Assembly (NCBI GenBank): GCA_020445745.1 | Contig: JAGRGB010000046.1 | Location: 1 to 64,000 of the forward strand | Direction: 5' to 3' | From: Rhodocyclaceae bacterium | GTDB lineage: Bacteria; Pseudomonadota; Gammaproteobacteria; Burkholderiales; Rhodocyclaceae | Length of the DNA: 64,000 bases | In this document: positions 17,415 to 26,021 of the stretch, one piece after another | Layout: the number at the start of each line of letters is the position of its first letter | How positions within the stretch are numbered: position 1 is the first letter of the stretch | Notes under the pieces: generated by a model | The model's database searches: none | Seen by the model: the letters and a program-made list of their open reading frames with translations, nothing else | What the model was told of the DNA's origin: nothing | Position numbers and translations under genes: made by a program

Positions 17415-19487
17415 ATGTTGCGCACCCTCCGCACCCTGCTGTTCACCCTGGTCGCCGGCCTGTCCGGCGGCACGATCGCGGCGCCGGCCTGCATCGACCA
17501 GGGGGGCATCGGTGGCACCGGCAGGGCCCCCGCCGAGGGCGGCCTCGGTGGCAACGGGGCTCCGGCCGGCGGCATCGGCGGTACCGGCGCCCCGCTTGCG
17601 AATGGCGTCGGTGGCACTGGCGCCCCGATGGCGAGTGGCGTCGGTGGCACTGGCGCCCCGATGGCGAGTGGCGTCGGCGGTACCGGGGCACCGGCTAGCG
17701 GCATCGGCGGTACCGGGGCACCGGTGGCGAGCGGTATCGGCGGCACCGGGGCACCGGCGAGCGGTATCGGCGGCACCGGGGCACCAGCGAGCGGTATCGG
17801 CGGTACCGGCGCGCCACTGGCAACGGGCGGCATCGGCGGCACCGGCATCGTCGGCACGATCACCGGTTTCGCGTCGGTCTGCATCAACGGTGTCGAGGTG
17901 CACTTCGAAGCAGAAACGCCGGTCGACATGAACGCACAACCGGCGACCATCGCCAATCTCGCGATCGGCCAGGTCGTGGCGATCCGCGCCGGCGAATCGG
18001 CGCGAGGTCTGGAGGCCTTGTCGATCTCGATCATCAATGCCTACGAAGGCCCGGTCACGAACCTCGGGCGCGGCGACACCTTCCGGGTCATGGGGCAACC
18101 GGTACGCCTCGTGCTGGGGAACCGGCCAGCCGAGCTGCACGTCGGCGACAACGTCCGGGTCGGCGGCCTGCGTGCGCCTGGCGGCGAATTGCTGGCCACC
18201 TACCTCGTCGCCGCGCCCGAGCTCGCGGATGTGTCGGTGGCCGGCGCCGTCGCGGACGGGCGCCGGGTCGGCGGCGTCAGCGTGTCGCGCAAGCCGGTCG
18301 GCGTGGCGGCCGCGATCGTACGGGGTCGCTGGTCGCGCGATGCGATCCAGGCGCGGCAGATTCTCCCGGATCCGGCCACCGAGTCGCTGCGCCGTGCCGA
18401 CCGGGCCATCATCGAGGGGATCGTCCACGGGCGCGCCGGGGACGCGATCCATGTGGGGACCATCGACGTGCGCCTGCCGAGCGGGGTGGTGTTCAGCGGC
18501 GGCGCCCAGGCCGACCTGCAGCCCGGTTCGCGCGTGCGCATAACCGCCAATCGCGACGCGGCCAGTGTGTTGCGGGCGGAGAGCGTCCAGTTCGTCGCGA
18601 ACCCGGCGGACCTGATCGACGACATCGATCGCCGACGTGGTGACGATGGCGACGAATCCGAATCCGACCATGGGGATCGCTCGGGCAGTGGTGGTGAGGG
18701 TCGGAGCGACGAGCGCAGCGAGACGGGCACGCGCGAGGACAGCGGAGGCACCGAGCTGCGGACAGAGACGCGAAGCGATTTCGAAGACGAGCGCAGCACG
18801 ACCTCGATCAAGCAGTTGTCGAACGATTCGCGCAACGAGATCGAAATCGAGATCGAGTCGAAGACCGACTCCGGCGGCGGCTCGCGCGAGCGCTTCGAGC
18901 GCGAGGAGCGCCACGAAGACGCCACCTCGCGATCGGACTCCCGGGAGCGCTTGCGCATGGAACGCGGCTCCGAACGCAGCGAGGAACGGGTGCGCAGCGA
19001 GCGTTTCGACGAATCCGGACGCCGCATCGAACGCATCGAAATGCGCACGCGCGACGGTCAGCGCGAAATCGAACGGGAAATCCGGCGCCGGGAGGAAGAT
19101 GCACGCGAGCGCATTCGCGTCGATCGCGCGGAGCGCCCCGACAGGGTCGAGGAGCCGGAGCGAGTCGAACGCGTCGAGCGCATCGAAGAGCCCGAGAAGA
19201 TCGAGCGCGTCGAGCGCATCGAGGAGCCCGAGAAGGTCGAGCGGGTCGAACGCATCGAGGAGCCCGAGAAGATCGAGCGGGTCGAACGCATCGAGGAGCC
19301 CGAGAAGATCGAGCGGGTCGAGCGCATCGAGGAGCCCGAGAAGGTCGAGCGCGTCGAGCGCATCGAGGAGCCCGAGGAGATCGAGCGCATCGAGCGCATC
19401 GAGGAGCCCGAGAAGATCGAGCGCATCGAGAAGATCGACGAGCCGGAAGAGATCGAGCGCATCGACAAGTCCGGTCCGGGCGGCTGA
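17415..19487 (+). CDS. DUF5666 protein with GGxGGTGAP repeats and a charged repeat tail
   Basis: 690 residues. A Sec signal (MLRTLRTLLFTLVAGLSGGTIAA) precedes 11 copies of a GGTG-type motif (residues 30-144, mostly GIGGTGAP). DUF5666 OB-fold-like segments follow (about 145-395), then a highly charged Ser/Asp/Glu/Arg region (about 400-575) and nine tandem 12-residue repeats of the type IEEPEKIERVER (residues 578-685). It is exported; the end lacks a sorting or anchor sequence I can recognise. Paired with DUF6502. The tail is extremely acidic/basic and probably forms a long single helix or a disordered stalk. Function unknown. Confidence 0.8.
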   Translation: MLRTLRTLLFTLVAGLSGGTIAAPACIDQGGIGGTGRAPAEGGLGGNGAPAGGIGGTGAPLANGVGGTGAPMASGVGGTGAPMASGVGGTGAPASGIGGTGAPVASGIGGTGAPASGIGGTGAPASGIGGTGAPLATGGIGGTGIVGTITGFASVCINGVEVHFEAETPVDMNAQPATIANLAIGQVVAIRAGESARGLEALSISIINAYEGPVTNLGRGDTFRVMGQPVRLVLGNRPAELHVGDNVRVGGLRAPGGELLATYLVAAPELADVSVAGAVADGRRVGGVSVSRKPVGVAAAIVRGRWSRDAIQARQILPDPATESLRRADRAIIEGIVHGRAGDAIHVGTIDVRLPSGVVFSGGAQADLQPGSRVRITANRDAASVLRAESVQFVANPADLIDDIDRRRGDDGDESESDHGDRSGSGGEGRSDERSETGTREDSGGTELRTETRSDFEDERSTTSIKQLSNDSRNEIEIEIESKTDSGGGSRERFEREERHEDATSRSDSRERLRMERGSERSEERVRSERFDESGRRIERIEMRTRDGQREIEREIRRREEDARERIRVDRAERPDRVEEPERVERVERIEEPEKIERVERIEEPEKVERVERIEEPEKIERVERIEEPEKIERVERIEEPEKVERVERIEEPEEIERIERIEEPEKIERIEKIDEPEEIERIDKSGPGG
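17502..17846 (+). repeat. GGxGGTGAP-coding repeat array
   Basis: Eleven imperfect copies of a glycine-rich unit (core GGTG, units of 8-10 codons) inside the DUF5666 gene. Units such as GIGGTGAPAS and GVGGTGAPMAS are near-identical at the DNA level, suggesting recent expansion or contraction. Confidence 0.9.
19146..19469 (+). repeat. Nine tandem 36-bp repeats coding IEEPEKIERVER
   Basis: Nine in-frame 36-base units; variation is mainly K/E and I/V exchange. The array ends 18 bases before the stop. The antisense strand is also open across it and reads as a leucine/aspartate-rich repeat, a by-product of the codon pattern. Confidence 0.9.
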
Positions 19488-19655
19488 GTAGCGGTCCGCG
19501 TCGCGCACGCGGCCCCGCATTGCAGGCTTGCGCCAGGCTCGGAAATCTCGCCCGATCGGCCCTGTCGCCGGCGCGAACCACCGCCATCGTCGCGCCGCCG
19601 GCCCGGGGCGAGAGCCGCCTCGGCCCCGCGGCCCAGCCGCTACCGGGTATCCGGC

Positions 19656-20675
19656 CTAGTCGGCGAGCGGATGGAAGGCCTTGTTCACGTACGCGACGAT
19701 GGCGTCTATCTGCTCGCGGTCGAGCACATGCCGCCATGCCGGCATCGAGGTATTGGGCAAGCCGTCGCGGATCGTCGCCGACAGGCGGCCGCGAGTCATT
19801 CCGGCCATGAATCCGGCATCGGTGAGATCGCGTGGATGGGGCTCCATGAAACTGCCGATCCAGTTCTTGCCGGTACCGTCGGCGGCATGACAGAACGCAC
19901 AGTTGCCCTGGAACAGTGCCTCGCCCGCCTTTTCCTGCTCGCTGAGATCCGCAACCACCGGAATCACGTCGTGCAACAGATAGGGGCTGGCGCTTGCCGT
20001 CGCTTCGTCCCGCGTCGGTGCGCGGGACGGTACGCCGGGTTCGTGGCTGTTGCGCGGATAGGACACAGGCCTGCCTTCCCAGGTCACGCCCGGGTCATCG
20101 GTGCGGGCGTGATCGTGGCAGGTGACGCACGCCGCCAGGAACAGGCGCTTGCCGCGCCGCTGCTCCTCGGTCAACGCCTCCCACGGTGTGTCCAACGCGA
20201 TCTCGCCGCGCGCGAACGGAAAGGCGATGCTATTCCTCTGGTGATCGCGCCAGCCGTTGGCGGCGGTGTGATAACGGGTGTTGGCGGCCTTGCGCCGCAT
20301 GAATTCGACCCCGACAAAGTCTACCACCTGCGCGATCTCGTCCTCGGAAAGTATCCCGGCGAATCCCTTCATTGCGGTGCCGGGCAAGCCGTCCCGGACA
20401 GCCGCAAGCATCGCCTCGCGGGCGATCCCGTTCTCCGGCAGCGCGGCGAAATTGCGCGGCGGCGGCTCGAGATAGGTGGCCGCCAGCGTCTGCGCGTCGC
20501 CGGAGTAGCCGTGACAGAAATAGCAGCGAAAATTGTAGACCGCCCTGCCCGCCTCGTGCCGGACGCTGCCGCCGCCCGCGGGCGGCGCGTCGTCCGCCAC
20601 GGCGGGAACCGCCAGCGATGCCGAAGCTGCCAGGATCGCGACCGGCAACCGTCGCGCCAGCCATCGCACGATCAC
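19656..20675 (-). CDS. Triheme class I cytochrome c
   Basis: 339 residues with a signal peptide (cleavage near AVADD, residue 28). Three CxxCH sites in separate domains: CYFCH (51), CVTCH (183) and CAFCH (259). The first and third domains have a Met-ligand-like GTAMKGF or NTSMPAW and the DEIAQVVDFV / EQIDAIVAYV helix of class I cytochromes; the middle CVTCHDH segment is short. Periplasmic electron carrier or oxidoreductase subunit. GTG start overlapping the upstream diheme cytochrome stop (GTGA), so the two form one minus-strand operon at the left border of the cytochrome island. Confidence 0.88.
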   Translation of the reverse strand: MIVRWLARRLPVAILAASASLAVPAVADDAPPAGGGSVRHEAGRAVYNFRCYFCHGYSGDAQTLAATYLEPPPRNFAALPENGIAREAMLAAVRDGLPGTAMKGFAGILSEDEIAQVVDFVGVEFMRRKAANTRYHTAANGWRDHQRNSIAFPFARGEIALDTPWEALTEEQRRGKRLFLAACVTCHDHARTDDPGVTWEGRPVSYPRNSHEPGVPSRAPTRDEATASASPYLLHDVIPVVADLSEQEKAGEALFQGNCAFCHAADGTGKNWIGSFMEPHPRDLTDAGFMAGMTRGRLSATIRDGLPNTSMPAWRHVLDREQIDAIVAYVNKAFHPLAD

Positions 20676-21493
20676 TCCGCGTTGCTGGCGGTGTCCGCCT
20701 CCGGGTGAATGAACTGGCGGAAGACGAACTCACCGACGTCGGCGATCTGCTGTGCCGTCAGGACCTTCTCCCAGGCCGGCATTTCGGTGCCCAGGCTGCC
20801 CTTGGAGATCGCCCGGTATAGGGCCGGCCGGTTGTAGACCAAGCGCGAGCCGTCGAGCAGGAAGTCTCTCGGCACCGGATTGATGAAGTAGGCGCGCGGC
20901 CCCTTGCCATCGCCCTTCTCGCCGTGGCACGTCGCGCAATTGCCCATGTAGAACGCCTTTCCGGCCGTCGCGTCGCCGACCAGCCCATCGGGAAACGGAA
21001 GACTCATGTCGAGGCTGGCCGGGGCCACGGGCGCAGCGGCGACGGCGCCACCCCGGCCACCGTCGTCGCCCTTTTCGCGCCCACCATGGGCCCTGGTGCC
21101 CGACACGCCGGGCGGCTTGGCCTCGAAGGCGGACTTTCCGGTCATGAAGGTGTCGATCACGTAGTCGACGACAGCGGCAACCTCCTTGTCGCCGAGTTGG
21201 GTCTTCCAGCCCACCATCGCGGTACCCGGCTTGCCATCTGCAACGACCGCGATCATGTAGTCGCGCGGCAGGGGCCCGGCCGTGAAATCCCTGGGCGGTG
21301 GCACCAGGCTGTTCTTCGCCCGCGAATTGCCGTCTCCCCGGTCGCCATGGCACACCGAGCAGTAGTTGTGGTAGAGCAACGCGGCATTGATGCCGGCTTC
21401 GTCGTCGGCCACCGCGGCACCGATGGGCGCACTCGCGGCGGCGACCGCGGCAAGGATCAGGCGGGTCGGCGGGAACAGTTTCGAAATACGCAC
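20672..21493 (-). CDS. Diheme class I cytochrome c
   Basis: 273 residues. Signal peptide ending near GAAVA (residue 29). Two mono-heme domains, CSVCH (45) and CATCH (186), each followed by PPPRDF/PVPRDF, a GTAMVGW or GTEMPAW methionine ligand and a terminal helix, joined by a Gly/Lys-rich linker. The GTG at 21493 was chosen because GGAG lies 7 bases upstream and the signal peptide starts there. Periplasmic. It leads the two-gene minus-strand operon; a tentative sigma-54 site lies at 21524-21539. Confidence 0.85.
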   Translation of the reverse strand: MRISKLFPPTRLILAAVAAASAPIGAAVADDEAGINAALLYHNYCSVCHGDRGDGNSRAKNSLVPPPRDFTAGPLPRDYMIAVVADGKPGTAMVGWKTQLGDKEVAAVVDYVIDTFMTGKSAFEAKPPGVSGTRAHGGREKGDDGGRGGAVAAAPVAPASLDMSLPFPDGLVGDATAGKAFYMGNCATCHGEKGDGKGPRAYFINPVPRDFLLDGSRLVYNRPALYRAISKGSLGTEMPAWEKVLTAQQIADVGEFVFRQFIHPEADTASNAE

Positions 21494-21523
21494 GGCAACT
21501 CTCCAATGAAATCGGGGCGCTGA

Positions 21524-21539
21524 CGCAAGAAGCGATCCG
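21524..21539 (-). promoter_or_regulatory. Tentative sigma-54 site for the minus-strand cytochromes
   Basis: On the minus strand the sequence reads CGGATCG-CTTC-TTGCG. GG and GC are correctly spaced and TTGC is intact, but the CAC block is not conserved. The predicted start near 21513 would give a 20-base leader to the GTG at 21493. Confidence 0.3.
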
Positions 21540-21556
21540 AGGCTGCCGACGCCGCG

Positions 21557-21572
21557 TGGCATGTGGGTTGCT
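21557..21572 (+). promoter_or_regulatory. Candidate sigma-54 promoter upstream of a tetraheme cytochrome
   Basis: TGGCATG-TGGG-TTGCT matches the -24/-12 consensus except for T instead of C at one position. Transcription would start near 21583, leaving a long leader (about 284 bases) to the ATG at 21867. The 21494-21866 gap otherwise holds only an AT-richer stretch (about 21785-21860) and no gene. Confidence 0.5.
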
Positions 21573-21866
21573 TCGCAGACTCTGGCGCTTCGTCCGATCA
21601 ACGCGCTGGAGCGCAGCATAGCGCTGCGCCGTTGGCCACGGCAAATGGGGGGATTGGGCGCCAATGACGCATCGATCGATACGATTGGCACCGCGCCGCC
21701 GGATATTCGCGGCGCCGTCTTCGTCGCTGGCGGTTCCGCGTACCGACGGCGGGCGGGCGCGTCCATGGTACGCGCCTTCCCATCCATGGGAAGACGATTC
21801 CATTTAATGAAACAGCGAATTGTGCCAAGCAGGGAAGAAACCAATAAAGAGCGAGTCGCCGGATTA

Positions 21867-22595
21867 ATGCACCTGCCTCCAACGATAATCAGACTGGCCG
21901 CGCTCGTGGCGCTCGCTTCCGTCGTCGCCGGCAGTTCGGCACAGGATCTCCGGGGCACCAAGCACAACCTCTCGGGCCGGCGCGATCTCACGGCGCGGGA
22001 AGTCGGCCAGATCTGCGTGTTCTGCCACACGCCGACTTTCACCGGCGCAAGCGTGGCGTCGATCGCGCCCGAGTGGCAGTCCAGTCTGTCGCCGGACTAC
22101 TCCTTTCCGATCTTCGACGACATCGGCCGCATGGGCACGGTCGGCAACAACGCCGTCGGCTCGCAGTCGATCGCCTGCCTTTCCTGCCACGACTCGGCCC
22201 AGGCATTTTCGGTCTCCCGGCTGTCGCTCGATCACCCCTATGGCGTTCCCTACCGCGGCGCCGGCCTGGCCGAGGTGCGGGAACGGGCGAGGCAGGCGGC
22301 CCGCGCGTCCGGCGCACCGATGCACGAAGCCCGGCGAATCATCTCCGACGAGTTCCGACCCGCGCAGCGGGCGGTCATCGACAATCGCCCGGTGTGGTGG
22401 ACCTCGCGCACCGAAAGCACCGAGCGTCGGGGGCGCCACGACCTGCCCCTGTACGTCCGCCTTGATCTGGAGGATGGAAGCGAGATACCGTTCGTCGAAT
22501 GTGCGAGCTGCCACAATCCGCATTCGACGGAGGCGCTTTTCCTGAGGGCGTCACCGAGCGGCGGGATTCTGTGTCAGACCTGCCACATCAAGTAG
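21867..22595 (+). CDS. Tetraheme cytochrome c, TKHNLS...CVFCHTP type
   Basis: 242 residues. Signal peptide to about residue 26 (SSAQ). Four CxxCH sites: CVFCH (50), CLSCH (104), CASCH (212) and CQTCH (236). The module order TKHNLS, CVFCHTP, CLSCHD, LDHP, CASCHNPH, terminal CxxCH is shared with the cytochrome at 24043 and with the first four hemes of the 11-heme protein. The first TPH histidine is replaced by TPT here. I chose the ATG at 21867 for its compact signal peptide; ATGs at 21561 and 21807 would add a basic extension. Periplasmic or exported. Confidence 0.85.
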   Translation: MHLPPTIIRLAALVALASVVAGSSAQDLRGTKHNLSGRRDLTAREVGQICVFCHTPTFTGASVASIAPEWQSSLSPDYSFPIFDDIGRMGTVGNNAVGSQSIACLSCHDSAQAFSVSRLSLDHPYGVPYRGAGLAEVRERARQAARASGAPMHEARRIISDEFRPAQRAVIDNRPVWWTSRTESTERRGRHDLPLYVRLDLEDGSEIPFVECASCHNPHSTEALFLRASPSGGILCQTCHIK

Positions 22596-22659
22596 CCTTC
22601 AATCGCGACCGGGCGCCTGTCCCGTAACGTTCATCCATCCCGTTCACCGATAATCACCC

Positions 22660-23787
22660 ATGTCCACCTCGATCGTCGCCGACCTGTTCACGAAGCTGCG
22701 CGCCCTGGCAGGCCCCGCGCTCCTCGCCACCCTAACGATCCTCGCCGGCTGCGCCGAGATCCGCCCTCAGGGCCCCGCCGGCAAGGCCAGCGAGCTGGTC
22801 TACCCGGGCCCGCCCGATGAGCCGCGCTTCGTTTTCGAACGCTCGATCGCCTCGTCCGCGGACGTCATCGCCGATTCCGACGACGACCAGTTCCGGCGCC
22901 TGCTTACCGGCGAGTCGCGCAGCGGCGTCGGCCTCGCCAAGCCCTACGCCGCTTCGGTACATCACGGACGGCTGTTCGTGTCCGATACCGCCGAGCGCTC
23001 GGTAAAGGCTTTCGACCTGCACGAGCAGAAGTTCTTCGTGGTCGGCCAGGACGACCCCGGACAGTTGATCAAGCCGATCGGCCTCGACACCGACGCCAAC
23101 GGCAATCTCTACGTCGCCGACGCCACCGCCCGGGCGATTCAGATCTACGACCGGGACGGCCGGCATCTGCGCAAGATCGGCGGCAAGGACCTGTTCGACC
23201 GGCTCACGAGCGTGACGGCGAGCCCGGACGGCAGCCGCATCTATGTCGTCGATATCGGTGGCGTACTGTCCGAAAACCACCGGGTGCGGGTCTTCGACGC
23301 GCATACCGGCGAACACATTCGCGACATCGGCAAGCGCGGCGCCGGGCCCGGCGAGTTCAACCTGCCCCGCGATCTGGCGATCGGCAAGGACGGGCGACTC
23401 TATGTCGTCGACGGCGGCAACTTCCGGGTGCAGATCTTCGACACCGACGGCAACTACCTCGACTCCTTCGGCAAGGCCGGGCGTCAGTACGGCAACTTCT
23501 CGCGGCCCAAGGAGATCGCGATCGGCCCTGACGGGAACATCTATGTCGCCGACGCCGCATTCGGCAATTTCCAGATCTTCAACCCCCAGGGCGACCTGCT
23601 GATGTTCGTCGGCCAGCGATCGGAATCGCCCGGACCGGGCCGCTACATGCTGCCCTCCGGCATTACCGTGGACGGCGACGGCCGGATCTACTTCGTCGAC
23701 CAGTGGTTCCGCAAGGTGGATGTGTTCCGACCCTATGGGCTCGCCGCCGATGCCGGCTTCGGCGCTCCGGCGAAGAAGCCCGAGTAG
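22660..23787 (+). CDS. NHL-repeat beta-propeller lipoprotein
   Basis: 375 residues. Lipoprotein signal with TILAGC, then six blades of NHL type. Repeats of the pattern PIGLDTDANGNLYVADATARAIQIYD, LPRDLAIGKDGRLYVVDGGNFRVQIFD and RPKEIAIGPDGNIYVADAAFGNFQIF run to the end. It is likely a periplasmic or outer-membrane-attached scaffold. NHL proteins are commonly encoded next to multiheme cytochromes; a binding or assembly role is inferred. It lies between the two tetraheme genes and resembles the NHL lipoprotein at 33042. Confidence 0.88.
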   Translation: MSTSIVADLFTKLRALAGPALLATLTILAGCAEIRPQGPAGKASELVYPGPPDEPRFVFERSIASSADVIADSDDDQFRRLLTGESRSGVGLAKPYAASVHHGRLFVSDTAERSVKAFDLHEQKFFVVGQDDPGQLIKPIGLDTDANGNLYVADATARAIQIYDRDGRHLRKIGGKDLFDRLTSVTASPDGSRIYVVDIGGVLSENHRVRVFDAHTGEHIRDIGKRGAGPGEFNLPRDLAIGKDGRLYVVDGGNFRVQIFDTDGNYLDSFGKAGRQYGNFSRPKEIAIGPDGNIYVADAAFGNFQIFNPQGDLLMFVGQRSESPGPGRYMLPSGITVDGDGRIYFVDQWFRKVDVFRPYGLAADAGFGAPAKKPE

Positions 23788-23942
23788 GACGCACCGCCGC
23801 CGCGCTGCGGTTCTCAAAGTCGAAGAATTCTTTCAGAGTCGGGAATGCCCAGGCTCGGAAGTGCCCCCGAAGACGTTCCTGGCAACACAGCAAGTAACTG
23901 TAGTCATTGACCTTTCCAGCGGCGAAGGGGCTGCACACCGAC

Positions 23943-23958
23943 TGGCACAACAGTTGCT
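23943..23958 (+). promoter_or_regulatory. Sigma-54 promoter of the solitary tetraheme cytochrome
   Basis: TGGCACA-ACAG-TTGCT matches TGGCACG-N4-TTGCW at every position but one. Predicted start near 23969; the gene begins at 24043 with AGGGGG upstream. A TCGGGAA half-site lies at 23839-23845, about 127 bases before the start; the same half-site forms a full dyad upstream of the second ccm block (40518-40533). Confidence 0.8.
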
Positions 23959-24042
23959 AAATGATTCACGACGCAGTTTCATGTCTCAGAAGGCGGACTG
24001 GGTCAGAGTGATTTTTCTGTGGGTTACCAGGGGGTCTCAAAT

Positions 24043-24894
24043 ATGACTAATCGTACGAACAAGGCACTCGTCCTGACCGCGCTGGCACTGGCGTCGGGCG
24101 TTGCCATGGCCGGCATCTCGAACACCAAGCACAACCTGACCAACGCGGGTCCGGGTCCGAACCGTCTCGACGGCACGGCGACCAACACGCAGGAAATCTG
24201 CGTGTTCTGCCATACGCCGCACGGCTCGAACACCGACGCCACGGCGCCGCTGTGGAACAAGAACCTCCCGGATCCGGCTGGCTACCAGGTCTACGGCACC
24301 GGCAACTCGTCTACCATCGACGGTGCCACGCTGACCGTGGGCTCCGTGTCCGCCGCCTGTCTGTCCTGCCACGACGGCACGCAGGCCATGGACAACATGA
24401 TCAACACCCCGGGATCCGGCACCAGCCCGTCGGCCGATCCGGCCACCGCGATCTACTCGTGGGATACCTCCCTCGGCGGCACGGCGACCGGCATCATGGG
24501 CACCACCACGATCGCGATGCTGAGTCAGGATCTGACCAACGACCACCCGGTCGGCATCGAATACTGCGGCGGCGGCATCACCGGCAGCGCCTCGGCGATC
24601 GCCGGCAGCTGTACCGACACCGACTTCCTGACGCCGACGACCCGCAACATCAACGGCCAGCAGGTGTTCTATGTGAACACCGCGATCGGCGGCAGTGACG
24701 AGCGTCAGAAGACCGACATCATCCTCTACACCCGCGACTTCAGCGGCGTCGGCGGCGATCCCGTCGCGCCGTCGGTCGAGTGCGCTTCGTGCCACGATCC
24801 GCACGTCGAGTCGAAGGATCCGGCCACCCAGGTCTCGTTCCTGCGCGTGAGCCAGGCCGGTTCCGGCGTGTGCTTGGCCTGCCACAACAAGTAA
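24043..24894 (+). CDS. Tetraheme cytochrome c, candidate filament-type
   Basis: 283 residues; signal peptide to about residue 23 (AMAG). Four hemes: CVFCH (53), CLSCH (106), CASCH (247) and CLACH (277). The whole protein has exactly eight histidines: the four CxxCH histidines plus His30, His60, His168 and His254. That is the number needed for four bis-His hemes. Two spare cysteines (175 and 190) could form a disulfide. The last heme motif is two residues from the C-terminus. It has its own sigma-54 promoter and a strong terminator, so it is a separate, probably highly expressed unit. An extracellular electron-transfer role, perhaps polymeric, is inference. Confidence 0.88.
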   Translation: MTNRTNKALVLTALALASGVAMAGISNTKHNLTNAGPGPNRLDGTATNTQEICVFCHTPHGSNTDATAPLWNKNLPDPAGYQVYGTGNSSTIDGATLTVGSVSAACLSCHDGTQAMDNMINTPGSGTSPSADPATAIYSWDTSLGGTATGIMGTTTIAMLSQDLTNDHPVGIEYCGGGITGSASAIAGSCTDTDFLTPTTRNINGQQVFYVNTAIGGSDERQKTDIILYTRDFSGVGGDPVAPSVECASCHDPHVESKDPATQVSFLRVSQAGSGVCLACHNK

Positions 24895-24921
24895 GCAAGC
24901 CGGCTGTTGTAGAATCGTGAT

Positions 24922-24954
24922 GGGTCGGGCGCTTCTGCGCCCGACCCGTTTTTT
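24922..24954 (+). terminator. Strong intrinsic terminator after the tetraheme gene
   Basis: GGGTCGGGCGC (24922-24932), TTCT loop, GCGCCCGACCC (24937-24947), then GTTTTTT. An 11-bp perfect GC stem plus a T run is the clearest rho-independent terminator in the window. Confidence 0.95.
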
Positions 24955-24979
24955 CGCCTACCATCCCTACCGAGTGCAA

Positions 24980-25999
24980 ATGATCAGCCACCGCCTCGCC
25001 CGATTCGCCGTATCGGCGGCCATCTCCCTCGCTGCGCTCCCGGTACTCGCCCAGCAAGGCCAGGACGCCCCGGCGCCCCCCCATGGGCAAGCCGCCGTCG
25101 CGACCTTCGCCGTAGTCGAAGGCGTCACCATCCCCGCGGACCTGTACAACGCCGCCCTGGCGGAGCAGATCCGGCAGAAGTTCTATCACGGCAAGCCGCC
25201 GGAAGCGGAGATCGACAAGGTCCGGCGCGAGGTCGGTCGTCGGCTCATAAACGACATCCTCCTCGAACACGAGGCCAGGAAATTCGGCATAACACCCGAT
25301 TCCGAAATGGTGGATGCCGAGATCGCGAAATACGATGCGCGCTACAGCGACAGCCCGGTCTGGAAGGAGCGACGCGAATCCGCGCTGCCGGCGCTGCGCG
25401 CGAAGCTCGAGCGTGACAGCCTGCGCGAGCGCATCGAAGCACACGTCAGGAAGATTCCGGAACCCACCGAGGCGGAACTCCGCGCCTATTACGAGGCGCA
25501 TCCCGACAAGTTCACCGAACCCGAGCAGGACCACCTCGCGATGATCCTGCTGAAGGTCGATCCTTCCTCGCCGACCAGCGTCTGGACGCTTGCCGAACAA
25601 GAGGCCGGCAAGCTCGTCGACCGCATTGCGGCCGGCGAGCCCTTCGAGGATCTCGCCGCACTGCACTCCGGCGACCCCTCCGCCGACCAGGGGGGAGACC
25701 TCGGCTACATCCACCGCGGCATGGTGCCCGAGGCCCTGCACCTCGAACTGGACTCGCTTGCCAACGGCGACATTTCCAAGCCCATCCGGATTCTCGAAGG
25801 CATCGCGGTGTTCAAGCTGCTCGACCGCAAGCCCTCGGTGCACCATACTTTCGAGCATGTGCGGGAACGGGCCAGCGGACTGTTGGGCCGGGAGCGCGAG
25901 GACGAGGCCTGGAGTAGTTATCTCGAGAACCTGAGCAAACACTACAAGGTCGAGATCAACACCGACGCGTTCCCGGTCTTTGCGGACGTGGCGGGCTGA
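24980..25999 (+). CDS. Periplasmic parvulin-type peptidyl-prolyl isomerase (PpiC/SurA-like)
   Basis: 339 residues. Signal peptide ending at VLAQ (residue 25), a helical SurA-N-like region (about 45-190) and one parvulin domain (about 195-300; DHLAMILLKV, EPFEDLAALHSGDPSADQGGDLGYI, LHLELDSLANGDISKPIRI, GIAVFKLLDRKP). It probably assists folding of exported proteins, and the outer-membrane barrel gene follows after about 22 bases. The ATG at 24980 was chosen for the signal peptide. The start lies 25 bases after the terminator, so a separate promoter or read-through is needed; I saw no clear one. Confidence 0.88.
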   Translation: MISHRLARFAVSAAISLAALPVLAQQGQDAPAPPHGQAAVATFAVVEGVTIPADLYNAALAEQIRQKFYHGKPPEAEIDKVRREVGRRLINDILLEHEARKFGITPDSEMVDAEIAKYDARYSDSPVWKERRESALPALRAKLERDSLRERIEAHVRKIPEPTEAELRAYYEAHPDKFTEPEQDHLAMILLKVDPSSPTSVWTLAEQEAGKLVDRIAAGEPFEDLAALHSGDPSADQGGDLGYIHRGMVPEALHLELDSLANGDISKPIRILEGIAVFKLLDRKPSVHHTFEHVRERASGLLGREREDEAWSSYLENLSKHYKVEINTDAFPVFADVAG

Positions 26000-26021
26000 C
26001 CGGCCGATCGGCCTGCGGACA

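Noticed and set aside
17502-19469. Regularly repeated DNA that could suggest a CRISPR array
   Set aside because: The repeats are in-frame protein repeats without unique spacers, and no cas genes are nearby.
17370-19520. Long minus-strand open frame (about 716 codons) rich in leucine and aspartate repeats
   Set aside because: It is the antisense of the DUF5666 gene; the repeat pattern mirrors the 36-bp array and there is no ribosome site or signal supporting it.
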